Assembly: GCA_903858815.1 (NCBI GenBank)
Contig: CAIOKE010000274.1
Coordinates: forward strand, 61,708 to 125,707
Source: an uncultured Planctomycetaceae bacterium
Lineage (GTDB): Bacteria; Planctomycetota; Planctomycetia; Planctomycetales; Planctomycetaceae
Direction: 5' to 3'
DNA length: 64,000 nucleotides
The position numbers were made by a program, and so were the translations under genes. The stretch's first letter is position 1. The number at the start of each line of letters is the position of its first letter. The notes under the pieces were generated by a model. It was not told the DNA's origin, did not search any database, and saw nothing but the letters and a program-made list of their open reading frames with translations. Positions 1 to 8,887 of the stretch are shown in pieces.

Positions 1-1
1 T

Positions 2-2020
2 GCTTACTGGGGGATGGCGATGTCGAATCGTGGTAATCCTGGTCGAGCGAAGGGCTTCATTGCGGAGGCGATGAAGCGGCGTGAAAAGGTAAGTCGTCGC
101 GAAAAGCTGCTGATTGAAGCGTTTGATCGGCTGATCAATGCCAAGGGGGACAATGATGGGGAGCGTGAATCGCGAGCCAACCGTTATGTGTCGGATCTTG
201 AAGATCTGCTGCTGGAGTTTCCGGAGGACATCGAAACGAAGACGATTCTGTGTGAGTTTTTCTGGGCGGGCCGTCGTGAGGGACTGAAGATGCCCTCGCA
301 CCTGGCGGTGGACTCCATGATTCAGGAGGTCCTGGATGTTGAGCCGCTGCATCCGGTGCATCATTTCCGAATTCATCTGTGGGATGGGAAGAAACCCGAG
401 AGGGCCCTGCAGTCATCGGCACTTGGTGGGCTTGCTTCGCCCGGGATTGCGCACATGTGGCATATGCCTGGTCACATTTATTCGCGGCTGCGTCGATACC
501 ATGACGCGGTCTGGCAGCAGGAGGCGTCAGCCCGTGTCGATCATGCTCACATGATGCGAGATCGTGTGATGCCTGATCAGATTCACAATTTTGCGCACAA
601 CAACGAGTGGTGTATTCGGAACATGATTTCGATCGGGCGAGCCGACGATGCTGAGGCACTGGCCCGGAATATGCTCAGCCTGCCGCAGCACCCCAGGTAC
701 AACGATATCAATCGCATTGGCAGTTTTCGATATGGTCGAGAGCGTCTGCTGGAGGTGCTGGAAGCATTTGAGCGCTGGGATCGCATAGCGGCACTGCAGA
801 CGGATGGCTCGTATGTTGATTCGGGGAATGCGGAAGAAGATCTGAAGCGTGATCGGGCCATCGGGTCAGCCCTTGCAGCACTGGGGCGTACGGCTGAGGC
901 GGCAGTTGTTCGTGGGAAGCTTCAGGCGGGGCTGGATGCTGATCGGCAGAAGCAGAATGAGTCTGCAGCAGAGGCCGAAAAGAAAGCTCGGGAAGCAAAG
1001 TCCGACGACAAGGCAATTGAGAAGGCTCGTAAGGATGCGGAGCAGAAATTTGCGGGCAACATTCGCAGGCTGGAAAAGGCTGTGCAGGAGATTGATGGAC
1101 GTGGCGCGGCAGCGGCTGGTGATGCTGTGAAGGCCCTTGAGCTGCTGACATCTGCAGAGATTCCTTCAGAGCAGCTGGCCCTGCTGCAGTTGAAGGCAGG
1201 TAAGACGGATGATGCGATCAAGCGAATCAGTGATCGCGTGAATTCGAAGAATGGTGAGGTGCTTCCCCTGGCGGCTCAGACTGAGATTCTGTTTGCGGCA
1301 GGCCGTCGTGATGAGGCGAAAGCCAGCTTTGAAAAACTGCGCAGGATCTCATCCACCATAGATCTGGCAGCACCGCCGATGGCTCGACTGGCACCGTTGG
1401 CTGCGGAGCTGGGATTTCCTGCGGACTGGCGATTACCGGCTGAGAATCCTGGAGATCTGGGGGTTCGCCCTGAGCCCGATTCTCTGGGACCGTTCCGCTG
1501 GTCACCGGGCAGTGCCCCGGAGTGGACTCTGCCCGATGTGGGAGAGCAGCCTCGCTCGCTGGCTGACTACCGTGGTCGTCCGGTGGTCGTGGTATTTTAT
1601 CTGGGTTATGGATGTCTGCACTGTGCGGAACAGTTGAAGGCGATCGCGAAGGATTACCAGAGTTTTCGTGACGCAGGTCTGGAGGTGATAGCGATCAGCA
1701 CTGATAAGCAGATCAACCTGAAGCGAGCTCTGGAAAACCTGGAGGGTGGTTTTCCGTTCCCGCTGGCTGCGGATCCTGACATGGCGGTATTTCGCAAATA
1801 CCGCTGCTACGACGACTTTGAAAAGGTGGCTTTGCATGGCACCTTTCTGGTGGATGCGAAAGGGCGTATTCGCTGGCAGGACATCAGTTTCGAACCATTT
1901 ATGAATACGCAGTTTCTGGTTCGTGAATCGAAGCGTCTGCTGTCATTTGAACCGGAAACAGCTCCGGCGTCGACTGTGCCGGTGACTGTGAACCCCGGGA
2001 TTACGAGTGCAGGGCGTTAA
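2..2020 (+). CDS. TPR-like protein with C-terminal AhpC/TSA redoxin domain (5' end outside window)
   Basis: The frame is already open at the first base (A-Y-W-G before the first Met), so the true N-terminus lies upstream of the window. The visible 672 residues start with alpha-helical, TPR-like segments. A charged Lys/Glu/Ala-rich coiled stretch follows at about residues 310-360. The C-terminal ~150 residues form a thioredoxin-fold AhpC/TSA domain with a CxxC (C-L-H-C, around residue 535) after a hydrophobic beta strand and an F-Y-L-G-Y-G lead-in, as in peroxiredoxin-like or TlpA-like proteins. I infer a redox-active enzyme carrying a protein-interaction N-terminus; the substrate is unknown. 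The stop overlaps the stop of the convergent downstream gene by 20 bases. The other large redoxin protein in this window (60.1-62.2 kb) lacks the CxxC seen here. Confidence 0.85.
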   Translation, partial: AYWGMAMSNRGNPGRAKGFIAEAMKRREKVSRREKLLIEAFDRLINAKGDNDGERESRANRYVSDLEDLLLEFPEDIETKTILCEFFWAGRREGLKMPSHLAVDSMIQEVLDVEPLHPVHHFRIHLWDGKKPERALQSSALGGLASPGIAHMWHMPGHIYSRLRRYHDAVWQQEASARVDHAHMMRDRVMPDQIHNFAHNNEWCIRNMISIGRADDAEALARNMLSLPQHPRYNDINRIGSFRYGRERLLEVLEAFERWDRIAALQTDGSYVDSGNAEEDLKRDRAIGSALAALGRTAEAAVVRGKLQAGLDADRQKQNESAAEAEKKAREAKSDDKAIEKARKDAEQKFAGNIRRLEKAVQEIDGRGAAAAGDAVKALELLTSAEIPSEQLALLQLKAGKTDDAIKRISDRVNSKNGEVLPLAAQTEILFAAGRRDEAKASFEKLRRISSTIDLAAPPMARLAPLAAELGFPADWRLPAENPGDLGVRPEPDSLGPFRWSPGSAPEWTLPDVGEQPRSLADYRGRPVVVVFYLGYGCLHCAEQLKAIAKDYQSFRDAGLEVIAISTDKQINLKRALENLEGGFPFPLAADPDMAVFRKYRCYDDFEKVALHGTFLVDAKGRIRWQDISFEPFMNTQFLVRESKRLLSFEPETAPASTVPVTVNPGITSAGR

Positions 2021-3185
2021 GCACCAACTGCAGATGCGCCGGAAGCCAGTGGACTGAGGTGGCGACACCGTGTCCAAGGACCGCGATTTCGATCGGAATT
2101 GCAGGAAACGTGTACTTCCCTGAGGGACTGTAGTCGACCAGCAGATTGATGCCGTCTGTATGGCAGCGCGTACCGTGTTTCCAGTGACTGCAAAGTCGCC
2201 GCAGTCGGCGTGAGAGTGGCAGTGTTGTGTCTGCGTCGCCAGTGGACTCTGTGAGTCCGTTTTCAAGAAGTTCTGACAACTGCCTGTTGAGGTCTGCTGT
2301 GCGACCGGTATTGAGATCGGTGTCAGCGATAGCGAAAGTCTGGACCCAGTCACCCCAGCGAGCGGCAGCCACATCGACGGGTGAATACAGAGGAAACAAA
2401 GGACGAGCGATTTCCGGCTGGTCTGGTTTCCACGGCCGGTGGAAGCTGACATGCAGCAGGCTGGAAAGACCTGACGGGTCCCAGCCGTAACGCACGGGTG
2501 TCCCGAAGGTGACGGCAGCGATGGCAGTGGCGATTGGGTGCGGTTGCGGTGCATCTGCCAGTGCAGTTCGGGCCACCTGCCAGTGCGTTTCGCTGCGATT
2601 GCCTGCTGCCTCAAAAAACTGTCGCACAGCGGGGCCACCGGCCAGCAGATTCGACAGCAGTGCAAAGGCGTTACCGGCATGGGAATGTCCCCAGAGCAGG
2701 CAGCGACGTCCCTGTGCTGGCGGCTTCAGGAGCAGGCGATGCAGCAGTCTGACAGCGAGGTCAGCTCGGGCAAAATGGTGGTTTTCGCTGCTCCACGTGG
2801 GATGCAGAAGTTCGATCTGAGGGTCTTCACCAGTAAGCGTCTGAAAGGCGTCCCGAAATTCTGTGGTGTAATTCCCGAGATCGCGCACGGAGCGGGAGAG
2901 TATGGGTCGAGTTGTGCGGATGAGAAGTTCAGATGTTGCGCGCAGAGCTGTCGCTGCGGGGGCCGGTGTATCCTCAGCCAGCGACTGCAGTGTGGCACTG
3001 ATTCCAAAAGGATCGTCTCCCAGAAATGTGCCGTGCACAAGGATCACCTGATCGAACCCGTGAAGTGCATGCAGGTCTGCTGCACTGCCTGGAATCAGGG
3101 GAATTGACTGCAATGTGTGCAACCGGGCGGGTACCACTGGCTGCGTCGGGTAGGGCTGATGACGAAATTGATTTCCGTGAGGCAT
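2001..3185 (-). CDS. alpha/beta-hydrolase-like protein
   Basis: A 394-residue protein with a nucleophile-elbow signature G-H-S-H-A-G followed by a hydrophobic helix, and an early H-G-T-F strand-turn typical of an oxyanion region in lipase-like alpha/beta hydrolases. This suggests a serine hydrolase (lipase or esterase type); the substrate cannot be told. No signal peptide is visible. I placed the start at the ATG 17 bases after the upstream stop. A GTG 45 bases further upstream would give 409 residues and overlap the upstream gene by 28 bases. Neither has a convincing Shine-Dalgarno, so the start is uncertain. It is probably cotranscribed with the upstream secreted TPR/YD-like protein. Confidence 0.7.
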   Translation of the reverse strand: MPHGNQFRHQPYPTQPVVPARLHTLQSIPLIPGSAADLHALHGFDQVILVHGTFLGDDPFGISATLQSLAEDTPAPAATALRATSELLIRTTRPILSRSVRDLGNYTTEFRDAFQTLTGEDPQIELLHPTWSSENHHFARADLAVRLLHRLLLKPPAQGRRCLLWGHSHAGNAFALLSNLLAGGPAVRQFFEAAGNRSETHWQVARTALADAPQPHPIATAIAAVTFGTPVRYGWDPSGLSSLLHVSFHRPWKPDQPEIARPLFPLYSPVDVAAARWGDWVQTFAIADTDLNTGRTADLNRQLSELLENGLTESTGDADTTLPLSRRLRRLCSHWKHGTRCHTDGINLLVDYSPSGKYTFPAIPIEIAVLGHGVATSVHWLPAHLQLVLNALHS

Positions 3186-3202
3186 CGTCAGACCCTGGTC
3201 AG

Positions 3203-5224
3203 TTAAGGGCGAGCTGGTATCGGATGCCACTGAAGCGTGGGCGGGTTTCCGGGTGAGTTTTTGATCTCGTATTCTACCGCGACAGCAGCGGGTTGTCCCT
3301 GCTGATCAGCAGTTTTCAGGCGTCCGAACTGATCGAATTCGGCGACTGCCTGTCCCTCAGAATGTCGGCTCCAGCCTGTCAGTGTCCCGTTGGCATCGTA
3401 CTGGTAATCGTCACGCCATTGGTGCTGAGGAAACAGCAGTGGATCGACGGTGGGGAGTGTCGTTCCGGAGTTCGAATAACTGACAGACATGAGTGTGTTG
3501 CCCGCATAGGAGCGTGATTCGCTGGCTGACAGCAGTGTGCTGATCACAGCCGGTAAAGAGACTGAAACCCCATCATCAACGAAGACGCCCACATCGACAC
3601 GGCAGCTTTTCATTGAGGGCTGCCATGCAACGTCGAAGGCCGGGCCCCAGTTGATGGTGATTTCAGCGGCGGAGCGGTCCGGACGGATGGGTGAAATTCT
3701 GACCTGCTGCGGACCACTCTGAAGTACAACCCAGTGATACTGCAGCCGGCGACCCGGCAATTGGTGAGTTGGAGTGACTTCGATAGTGACGCTGCGGCTG
3801 GGTTTCAGCGAACGATAAACTCTGCCGATAACACCGGGGGTATCCAGCAGATTTTCATTCAGTGTTCCTGAGAAGTAGTCAGTGTTGGGGACTGCGGCGT
3901 CTTCATGCAGGACGGACAGCTGTGGCGATACCGGCAGGTGATCCAGCTGCAGTTCGTGGGCGTTTCTGACCATGCGTTCCGGATCAAGGTCTGATTCCTG
4001 AAATACCACTGGGTGAGCTTTCCCGGTCATGTAATGCATTTCTGCCTGATCGACAAATTTCAGACTGCGGCGCAGAATCCACTGCACAATCTCCATGAGT
4101 CTGCCCGTCTGCTCCAGATGAGTTCGGACTTCGGGACGGAGTGCTGCGAGCGTCAGCAGTGCCGCTTTGATGAAGGGCTGGTCAGATCCGGATGAACCCT
4201 GAGAGATGATCCACCATGGGGCATTCACGGGAAACATATCACCTGTTTCCGGGTCGTAGTCGCGATGTTCCGGATAACAGTACATCTGATTTCGTTGCCA
4301 GCTTTGCAGGGTCAGCATTGTGTGCAGGCGACTGGACAAAAGCATGCGTGGATTACTGCGCCAAAGGATCGGATCGACATAGGCGGTCGAGGCGTTGCCG
4401 ATTGTGGGCAGGTTGAACATTTGTGAGGGGCGCAGTCCGTAGTCTGCATTTGCGGCACGAGCCTCGGGGGCATATTCGACAAAGGTCAGCCCACGGTACT
4501 CAGCGACCAGCAGCGTACTGTGGTCGCGATCACGATTGTCGTACAGCAGGCCGTGCAGGCCAGCAGCGGAGCCCTCACGGACCCACTGATTCACAAGGCG
4601 AGCGGCAGGGCTGTCAGGCAGGATCTGGGGCAGGTTCGTGGGATGCAATGGGGAATCGGGCAGCTGAAATTCCGTGATCAGGCTGAAAGCGGCGGGTTCC
4701 CATCGTGTGTTCCGGGCAGAGACGGTTGCGGTTTGGGAAGTCAGAGGTCCGGGGAAACTGCGGCTGCCGGATTGTGGTGTGCTGGCATTGCGCCCTGCCT
4801 GTCGCAGCAGCAGTGAGAACTGTGGCAGGGAACGCAGGCTGGCCAGCTGTGGATCCTGCTGCATAAGCTCCGGGTGGTTGAACCCATTCTGAACTGCAGT
4901 ACCAAGTGACTGAATTGCAGCAGGAATGTTGTCATTCATCGCCAGCAGGCATGAGTGGTTGTACCAGCCGGCGGGATCCCGAGGTGCCTGCTGAGTGATC
5001 AGTGTGCTGATTTGCAGGGCATCGTCGATTTTCTGAGACTGAAGTGCGGTCTTGAGAGCATTATTCAGCTGCTGTAACTGCAGCTGCTGTTCCGGGACAG
5101 CGAAGATGGCAGCGGGGGGGGCCTGAATGCGAATGGGCGTCCGGATCGCACAGCGACGGGCAAGGAATGCGCTGACAAACAGGCAGAGCACCGAAATGAG
5201 AACGGGAAGTCTTCGCATGATCAT
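3203..5224 (-). CDS. secreted protein with TPR-like N-terminus and a YD-repeat-like C-terminus, function unknown
   Basis: 673 residues. A short basic N-terminus and hydrophobic run form a signal peptide or anchor (about residues 5-22). Residues about 45-145 resemble TPR helices ending in the common pattern of 'D-P-x-L-x-x-L-R-x-x-P-x-F'. A long middle part has no family I recognise. Near the C-terminus there is a segment Y-D-A-N-G-T-L-T-G-W ... F-D-Q-F-G-R-L that matches the YD (RHS) repeat pattern. The start could be the first or third residue (both ATG). It lies immediately upstream of, and probably in one transcript with, the hydrolase-like gene. I do not recognise the overall family. Confidence 0.7.
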   Translation of the reverse strand: MIMRRLPVLISVLCLFVSAFLARRCAIRTPIRIQAPPAAIFAVPEQQLQLQQLNNALKTALQSQKIDDALQISTLITQQAPRDPAGWYNHSCLLAMNDNIPAAIQSLGTAVQNGFNHPELMQQDPQLASLRSLPQFSLLLRQAGRNASTPQSGSRSFPGPLTSQTATVSARNTRWEPAAFSLITEFQLPDSPLHPTNLPQILPDSPAARLVNQWVREGSAAGLHGLLYDNRDRDHSTLLVAEYRGLTFVEYAPEARAANADYGLRPSQMFNLPTIGNASTAYVDPILWRSNPRMLLSSRLHTMLTLQSWQRNQMYCYPEHRDYDPETGDMFPVNAPWWIISQGSSGSDQPFIKAALLTLAALRPEVRTHLEQTGRLMEIVQWILRRSLKFVDQAEMHYMTGKAHPVVFQESDLDPERMVRNAHELQLDHLPVSPQLSVLHEDAAVPNTDYFSGTLNENLLDTPGVIGRVYRSLKPSRSVTIEVTPTHQLPGRRLQYHWVVLQSGPQQVRISPIRPDRSAAEITINWGPAFDVAWQPSMKSCRVDVGVFVDDGVSVSLPAVISTLLSASESRSYAGNTLMSVSYSNSGTTLPTVDPLLFPQHQWRDDYQYDANGTLTGWSRHSEGQAVAEFDQFGRLKTADQQGQPAAVAVEYEIKNSPGNPPTLQWHPIPARP

Positions 5225-5383
5225 GCTGCCAGTCTGCTGCCACCCGAGAAGATGAATTTTGTGCTACCAGAATTCGACGTTTGGTAGAATCCTGCTGAGT
5301 ATTGAAATCAGGGTGCGTGTGCTGAATCTTTCAGATCAGTCCGAGAATACAGATTTTACGGCCCTGTTTGCCGGCAGCCTCGC

Positions 5384-5389
5384 TACAAT
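5384..5389 (+). promoter_or_regulatory. candidate -10 box for rnpB
   Basis: TACAAT lies 7 bases before the first base of the RNase P RNA P1 helix, the right place for a sigma70-type -10. No good -35 is visible 16-18 bases upstream, so this is a half-supported promoter. Confidence 0.45.
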
Positions 5390-5396
5390 CGTCAGG

Positions 5397-5788
<392 letters not shown>

Positions 5789-5864
5789 TATTTCAGATAC
5801 CTCGGCCGAATTGCGGGCCGCCGGCATTTCCGCGTCAGGACTGATGTTGACCTGTATCCCGGTT

Positions 5865-5906
5865 TTCCGGCACGATTTGCCGGAACTCGACTGAGGCGAG
5901 ATTTTT
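5865..5906 (+). terminator. tandem hairpins with T-run after rnpB
   Basis: TTCCGGC/GCCGGAA forms a perfect 7-bp stem with a 7-nt loop. A short CTCG/CGAG stem follows directly, then ATTTTTATTTT. It could end rnpB transcription about 100 nt after the mature 3' end, or act as a leader attenuator of the next gene. The second stem is weak. Confidence 0.45.
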
Positions 5907-5955
5907 ATTTTCTGAATTCATCAGTGATCAGACGCTTGAGACTCAGGGAATTCCA

Positions 5956-6807
5956 GTGGCAGCTGGCGGAACATTTGAAGCCTGTGCGACAGACCTGCGA
6001 TGTGGCCGGGTAACTCCTGTGCCTGCATTCCTGCTGGCGTTTCTGGTTTCACAGTGGGCTTTGGCTGTTGTTGCCGGGGAACGCTGGGTTGTGCAGGACC
6101 AGCGTCAGCAGACGCTGCTTTACTCAGAGTTTGAGCTGGATTTGGAGCGGATCTGGGCTGAACTGGGTGAAGTGGACTTCGAACTGTCGGCTGCCACCGG
6201 TATTCGTGCGACGGATGGTCGAGTAGAGATTGTGTTGTTTGCCAGTCGTCAGAGTTACCTTGAGTACCTGACGGCGCGGGTGCCTCAGGCTGCTGCACGG
6301 CGTGCAATTTTCCTGAAAAATGGCTCAATCAGTCAGGTTTATGCGTATAACAGTCGCAGTCTGGTTATGGATCTTCGGCATGAAATGACCCATGTGCGAG
6401 TTCACCAGCACATGCCATACGCACCGTTATGGCTGGACGAGGGCCTCGCGGAATACTTTGAAGAGGAAGAGGCTGCACGTCCGCGATCCTCACGGCGGGA
6501 AGCAGTCCGCTGGAAGGCTCGATTGGGCAGTTCTCCATCCCTGAGTTCCCTCGAAAAAATCCCGTCGGCCGAAGCTATGGGGGCTGAGGAATATCGCAGC
6601 AGCTGGGCGTGGATCTGTTTTCTGATCAATGACGGCGCTGGCAGTCGGCAGACGCTGCGGAATTACGTGGAGGAGATTCATCGCGGGGCGGCGCCGGGGA
6701 AGTTCAGTGAATATGCGCAAGCAGAAAATACAGGTTTGCTTTCGCGGGCAAACTCCTATTTCCGGAAAATGACGTTTCCTCTAACCTTTGACTCCAGTGG
6801 TGAGTGA
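5956..6807 (+). CDS. secreted zincin-like (HExxH) metallopeptidase-type protein
   Basis: 283 residues with a hydrophobic segment at about residues 22-40, probably a signal peptide or anchor. The core has H-E-M-T-H-V, the HExxH zinc signature, followed ~20 residues later by W-L-D-E-G-L-A-E-Y-F, the third-ligand Glu helix of gluzincins as seen in DUF1570-like and peptidase-MA-like families. This points to a zinc hydrolase outside the cytoplasm, though many such proteins have no proven activity. The GTG start is supported by AGGGA six bases upstream. No ATG is available in frame. A second GTG at residue 22 has no ribosome site. It stands alone between rnpB and a small secreted protein. Confidence 0.8.
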   Translation: MAAGGTFEACATDLRCGRVTPVPAFLLAFLVSQWALAVVAGERWVVQDQRQQTLLYSEFELDLERIWAELGEVDFELSAATGIRATDGRVEIVLFASRQSYLEYLTARVPQAAARRAIFLKNGSISQVYAYNSRSLVMDLRHEMTHVRVHQHMPYAPLWLDEGLAEYFEEEEAARPRSSRREAVRWKARLGSSPSLSSLEKIPSAEAMGAEEYRSSWAWICFLINDGAGSRQTLRNYVEEIHRGAAPGKFSEYAQAENTGLLSRANSYFRKMTFPLTFDSSGE

Positions 6808-6886
6808 AGGCAGTGATGTTGCCCGTGCCGTCGGGTTGCCTCCACGGATTCAGAGTACAGTTCGGCAGTAACGAAGGAACGGAACG

Positions 6887-7492
6887 ATGTCTGTATCAGG
6901 ATTTGCCAAGGAAGTTTTTTCGCTGGTGCTGGCTGCTGCTGTGCTGTTTCATGGCCCTTTGGCCACTGCCGCAGTTGCAGCTGATGAGGCGGGCAGTCGT
7001 ATCCAGGACGTGCGTCTGGGGGCTGGTGGCCAGCTGACGACACGCGTTGTAACACTGGACGGTCAGCCTCTGGTCGGTTCCCAGGTGACAGTTGAGTATC
7101 AGGGTCGTTCGGTGGCGGTAGCCGAGACGAACGAAGATGGATTGGCAGCATTTCGTGGTCTGCGAGCTGGTCAGCATCGACTTGTGACTGCCACTGGTTC
7201 CACGGTATGCCGTTTCTGGGTCGATGAAAAGGCTCCTCCAGCCGCTGTCAGTACTCCTGCCGTGATCAGCGATGTCAGTCTGGTTCGCGGTCAGTTTGGT
7301 GCATTTAATCTGCCAATGCTGGTTTACGCGGGCGTTGCGATTGCAGCTGTAGTGATCGGTATTGATGCTCGGAATGACGCTGAAGATGCCAATGCAGCTG
7401 CTCGGAAAGCTCAGGCCGATGCCACCGCACTGCAAAGTGAAGTAACGGCTCTGGAGCAGCGAGTGGAAGCGCTGGAGAATGCCAGCCCTTGA
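6887..7492 (+). CDS. secreted/membrane protein with carboxypeptidase-regulatory-like fold, one TM and a coiled coil
   Basis: 201 residues. The signal peptide is clear (hydrophobic run residues 10-32, A-A-A/A-D-E cleavage region). Residues about 40-110 look like a single beta-sandwich of the carboxypeptidase-regulatory/CNA-B type (V-V-T-L-D-G-Q-P-L-V-G, E-T-N-E-D-G-L-A-A-F, L-R-A-G-Q-H). A second hydrophobic helix follows at about residues 142-160. The last 35 residues are an Ala/Glu-rich heptad coiled coil. The start has AAGGAA 7 bases upstream. The function is unknown; an envelope-associated structural or scaffold role is a guess. A strong intrinsic terminator follows 50 bases after the stop, so it is probably monocistronic. 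Confidence 0.8.
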   Translation: MSVSGFAKEVFSLVLAAAVLFHGPLATAAVAADEAGSRIQDVRLGAGGQLTTRVVTLDGQPLVGSQVTVEYQGRSVAVAETNEDGLAAFRGLRAGQHRLVTATGSTVCRFWVDEKAPPAAVSTPAVISDVSLVRGQFGAFNLPMLVYAGVAIAAVVIGIDARNDAEDANAAARKAQADATALQSEVTALEQRVEALENASP

Positions 7493-7801
7493 GTTCGATA
7501 TGTGCAGGTGACAGTGCCTGTAGTTGAGTTCAGTTCTCCGGAAAGCCCGGTGCTGCTGTGCAGCCCGGGCTTTTTGTGATTCTGGGGTATCGGTGGTCAG
7601 GTGCCGTGCGGGGCAGCAGATTCGGTAGCGTCTCACGGATACGGAACGGGCAGGCTGATGTCGCTGTCTGCGGTCGCGAGTTGCGAGGATCCAGTGAGGT
7701 TCCTGCAGGCCGTCAGTCCGATTGCTGCGGCGCCGTGACGCCGTTCCCGTGACGACATGCTGCGAGTGTGGCAGAACCTGAATATCTGTTTTTGCTTGCT
7801 G
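7493..7801. other. intergenic stretch between convergent genes
   Basis: Apart from the plus-strand terminator near its left end, the 309 bases hold only a short imperfect palindrome around 7730-7744 (GGCGCCGTGACGCC). No open frame has a start with ribosome site or a recognisable product. Confidence 0.6.
7542..7575 (+). terminator. intrinsic terminator
   Basis: AAAGCCCGG pairs perfectly with CCGGGCTTT around a 14-nt loop and runs into TTTTT on the plus strand. It ends the preceding small secreted-protein gene. Confidence 0.85.
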
Positions 7802-8830
7802 TCAGCGTGTTTTTGACAGCCAGCTCAGTACCAGCGAATCGGCATCTGCGGCAGCAGCAGGATCTGTCGCTGCGGCAGCCCACGGCAGCAGTCGCTGAAC
7901 CTCAGGTGGCAGCGAGCTGGTGCTGGTGGTACCAAGTGGAATCTGTCGTGATGGCGATTCGGCCAATTGTCGTTCTGTCGCTTCAGAGAGCAGAAAGTGG
8001 ATCAGTTTTTCTGCCGTATCCGGATGTGGGCAGTTACGGATCATGGCGACTGTATTCGGGATGCAGATCGTACTTTCATCCTGCAGTCGAAAAGGCAGCA
8101 TTTCAACGGGCTTGCCGGCGTCGAGGGCGGCGAAAAAGTCGTCGGTGTCTGTCAATCCGAAACTGCAGACTCCGGCCGCAACGAGGTCACGGACAGCTCC
8201 ATTTCCACGAACTTCACGAATGCCCCTTTGATGCAGCGATTCGTGCCATGTGGTCAGTTTCTGCAGACCCTGTTCGCGGCACATTTCTGCGTACTGTGTC
8301 AGTGTTGTGCCATACAGTGGGACGGCGATAGCGGCATTCGACAGATCTGACAGGCTGAGTGCATCGCTGATGTTTTCTGGAGTACATGTCATACGCTCGG
8401 TGTTGACAATCCAGACTCGCAGGCGGGCAGCGAAGCCACACCACATGTTATCTGGATCGCGGAATTTTTGTGGTATCCGCTGCAGTGGTTCCAGTGGCAG
8501 TGGCTGCAGCACTCCGGCCCGCTGCAGGCGGATTGTGCCGAGGGTTTGATTGTTCCAGAAAACATCGCAGCGTGGCCCGTTTTTTTCTGCCAGCAGCATC
8601 TGTGTCAGGCCAAGGCTTTTATTGGCCTCTTCGTCATATCGAACGTCAACTCGAATTCCTGTCTGCTGTTCAAACTGGCGCAGGATACCGTCAGCGAAGA
8701 CGGAGTCATGGGCGCAGTAAACGACAACAGTGGGCGTCCGGGACGGTCGCTTCAGCAGCAGTGGGACGGCCACAGCCGCCAGTATCGGGAGCAGGATCAT
8801 CAGCCACGAGAGTCGATAGCGACGAGACAC
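7802..8830 (-). CDS. ABC transporter substrate-binding protein, Fe(III)/FbpA-like family
   Basis: 342 residues with an N-terminal basic/hydrophobic anchor (residues 8-26). The mature domain has the layout of family-1 extracellular solute-binding proteins: V-V-V-Y-C-A-H-D-S-V-F beta strand, F-E-Q-Q-T-G-I-R-V-D-V-R-Y, C-D-V-F-W-N-N-Q, then L-T-D-T-D-D-F in the hinge-distal lobe. The FbpA/AfuA group binds ferric iron or small anions; the ligand here is inferred only. No permease or ATPase gene is adjacent. The GTG start is fixed by a perfect GGAGGT seven bases upstream. A run of 15 C (coding strand) ends two bases before that site. It probably follows the DUF1501 gene in one transcript. Confidence 0.85.
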   Translation of the reverse strand: MSRRYRLSWLMILLPILAAVAVPLLLKRPSRTPTVVVYCAHDSVFADGILRQFEQQTGIRVDVRYDEEANKSLGLTQMLLAEKNGPRCDVFWNNQTLGTIRLQRAGVLQPLPLEPLQRIPQKFRDPDNMWCGFAARLRVWIVNTERMTCTPENISDALSLSDLSNAAIAVPLYGTTLTQYAEMCREQGLQKLTTWHESLHQRGIREVRGNGAVRDLVAAGVCSFGLTDTDDFFAALDAGKPVEMLPFRLQDESTICIPNTVAMIRNCPHPDTAEKLIHFLLSEATERQLAESPSRQIPLGTTSTSSLPPEVQRLLPWAAAATDPAAAADADSLVLSWLSKTR

Positions 8831-8837
8831 TCAGATG

Positions 8838-8843
8838 ACCTCC
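8838..8843 (-). promoter_or_regulatory. Shine-Dalgarno fixing a GTG start
   Basis: GGAGGT on the coding strand with 7-base spacing to GTG. It decides the start of the solute-binding protein and lies two bases downstream of the C15 tract. Confidence 0.8.
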
Positions 8844-8845
8844 AC

Positions 8846-8860
8846 GGGGGGGGGGGGGGG
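8846..8860. repeat. 15-bp G/C homopolymer in a 5' leader
   Basis: Fifteen consecutive G on the plus strand (C on the coding strand of the adjacent gene), in the 57-base gap between a DUF1501 stop and the solute-binding-protein start. Tracts of this length slip readily during replication. Confidence 0.9.
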
Positions 8861-8887
8861 ACGCAGTCAGTCGCCGGGTGACTGTAA

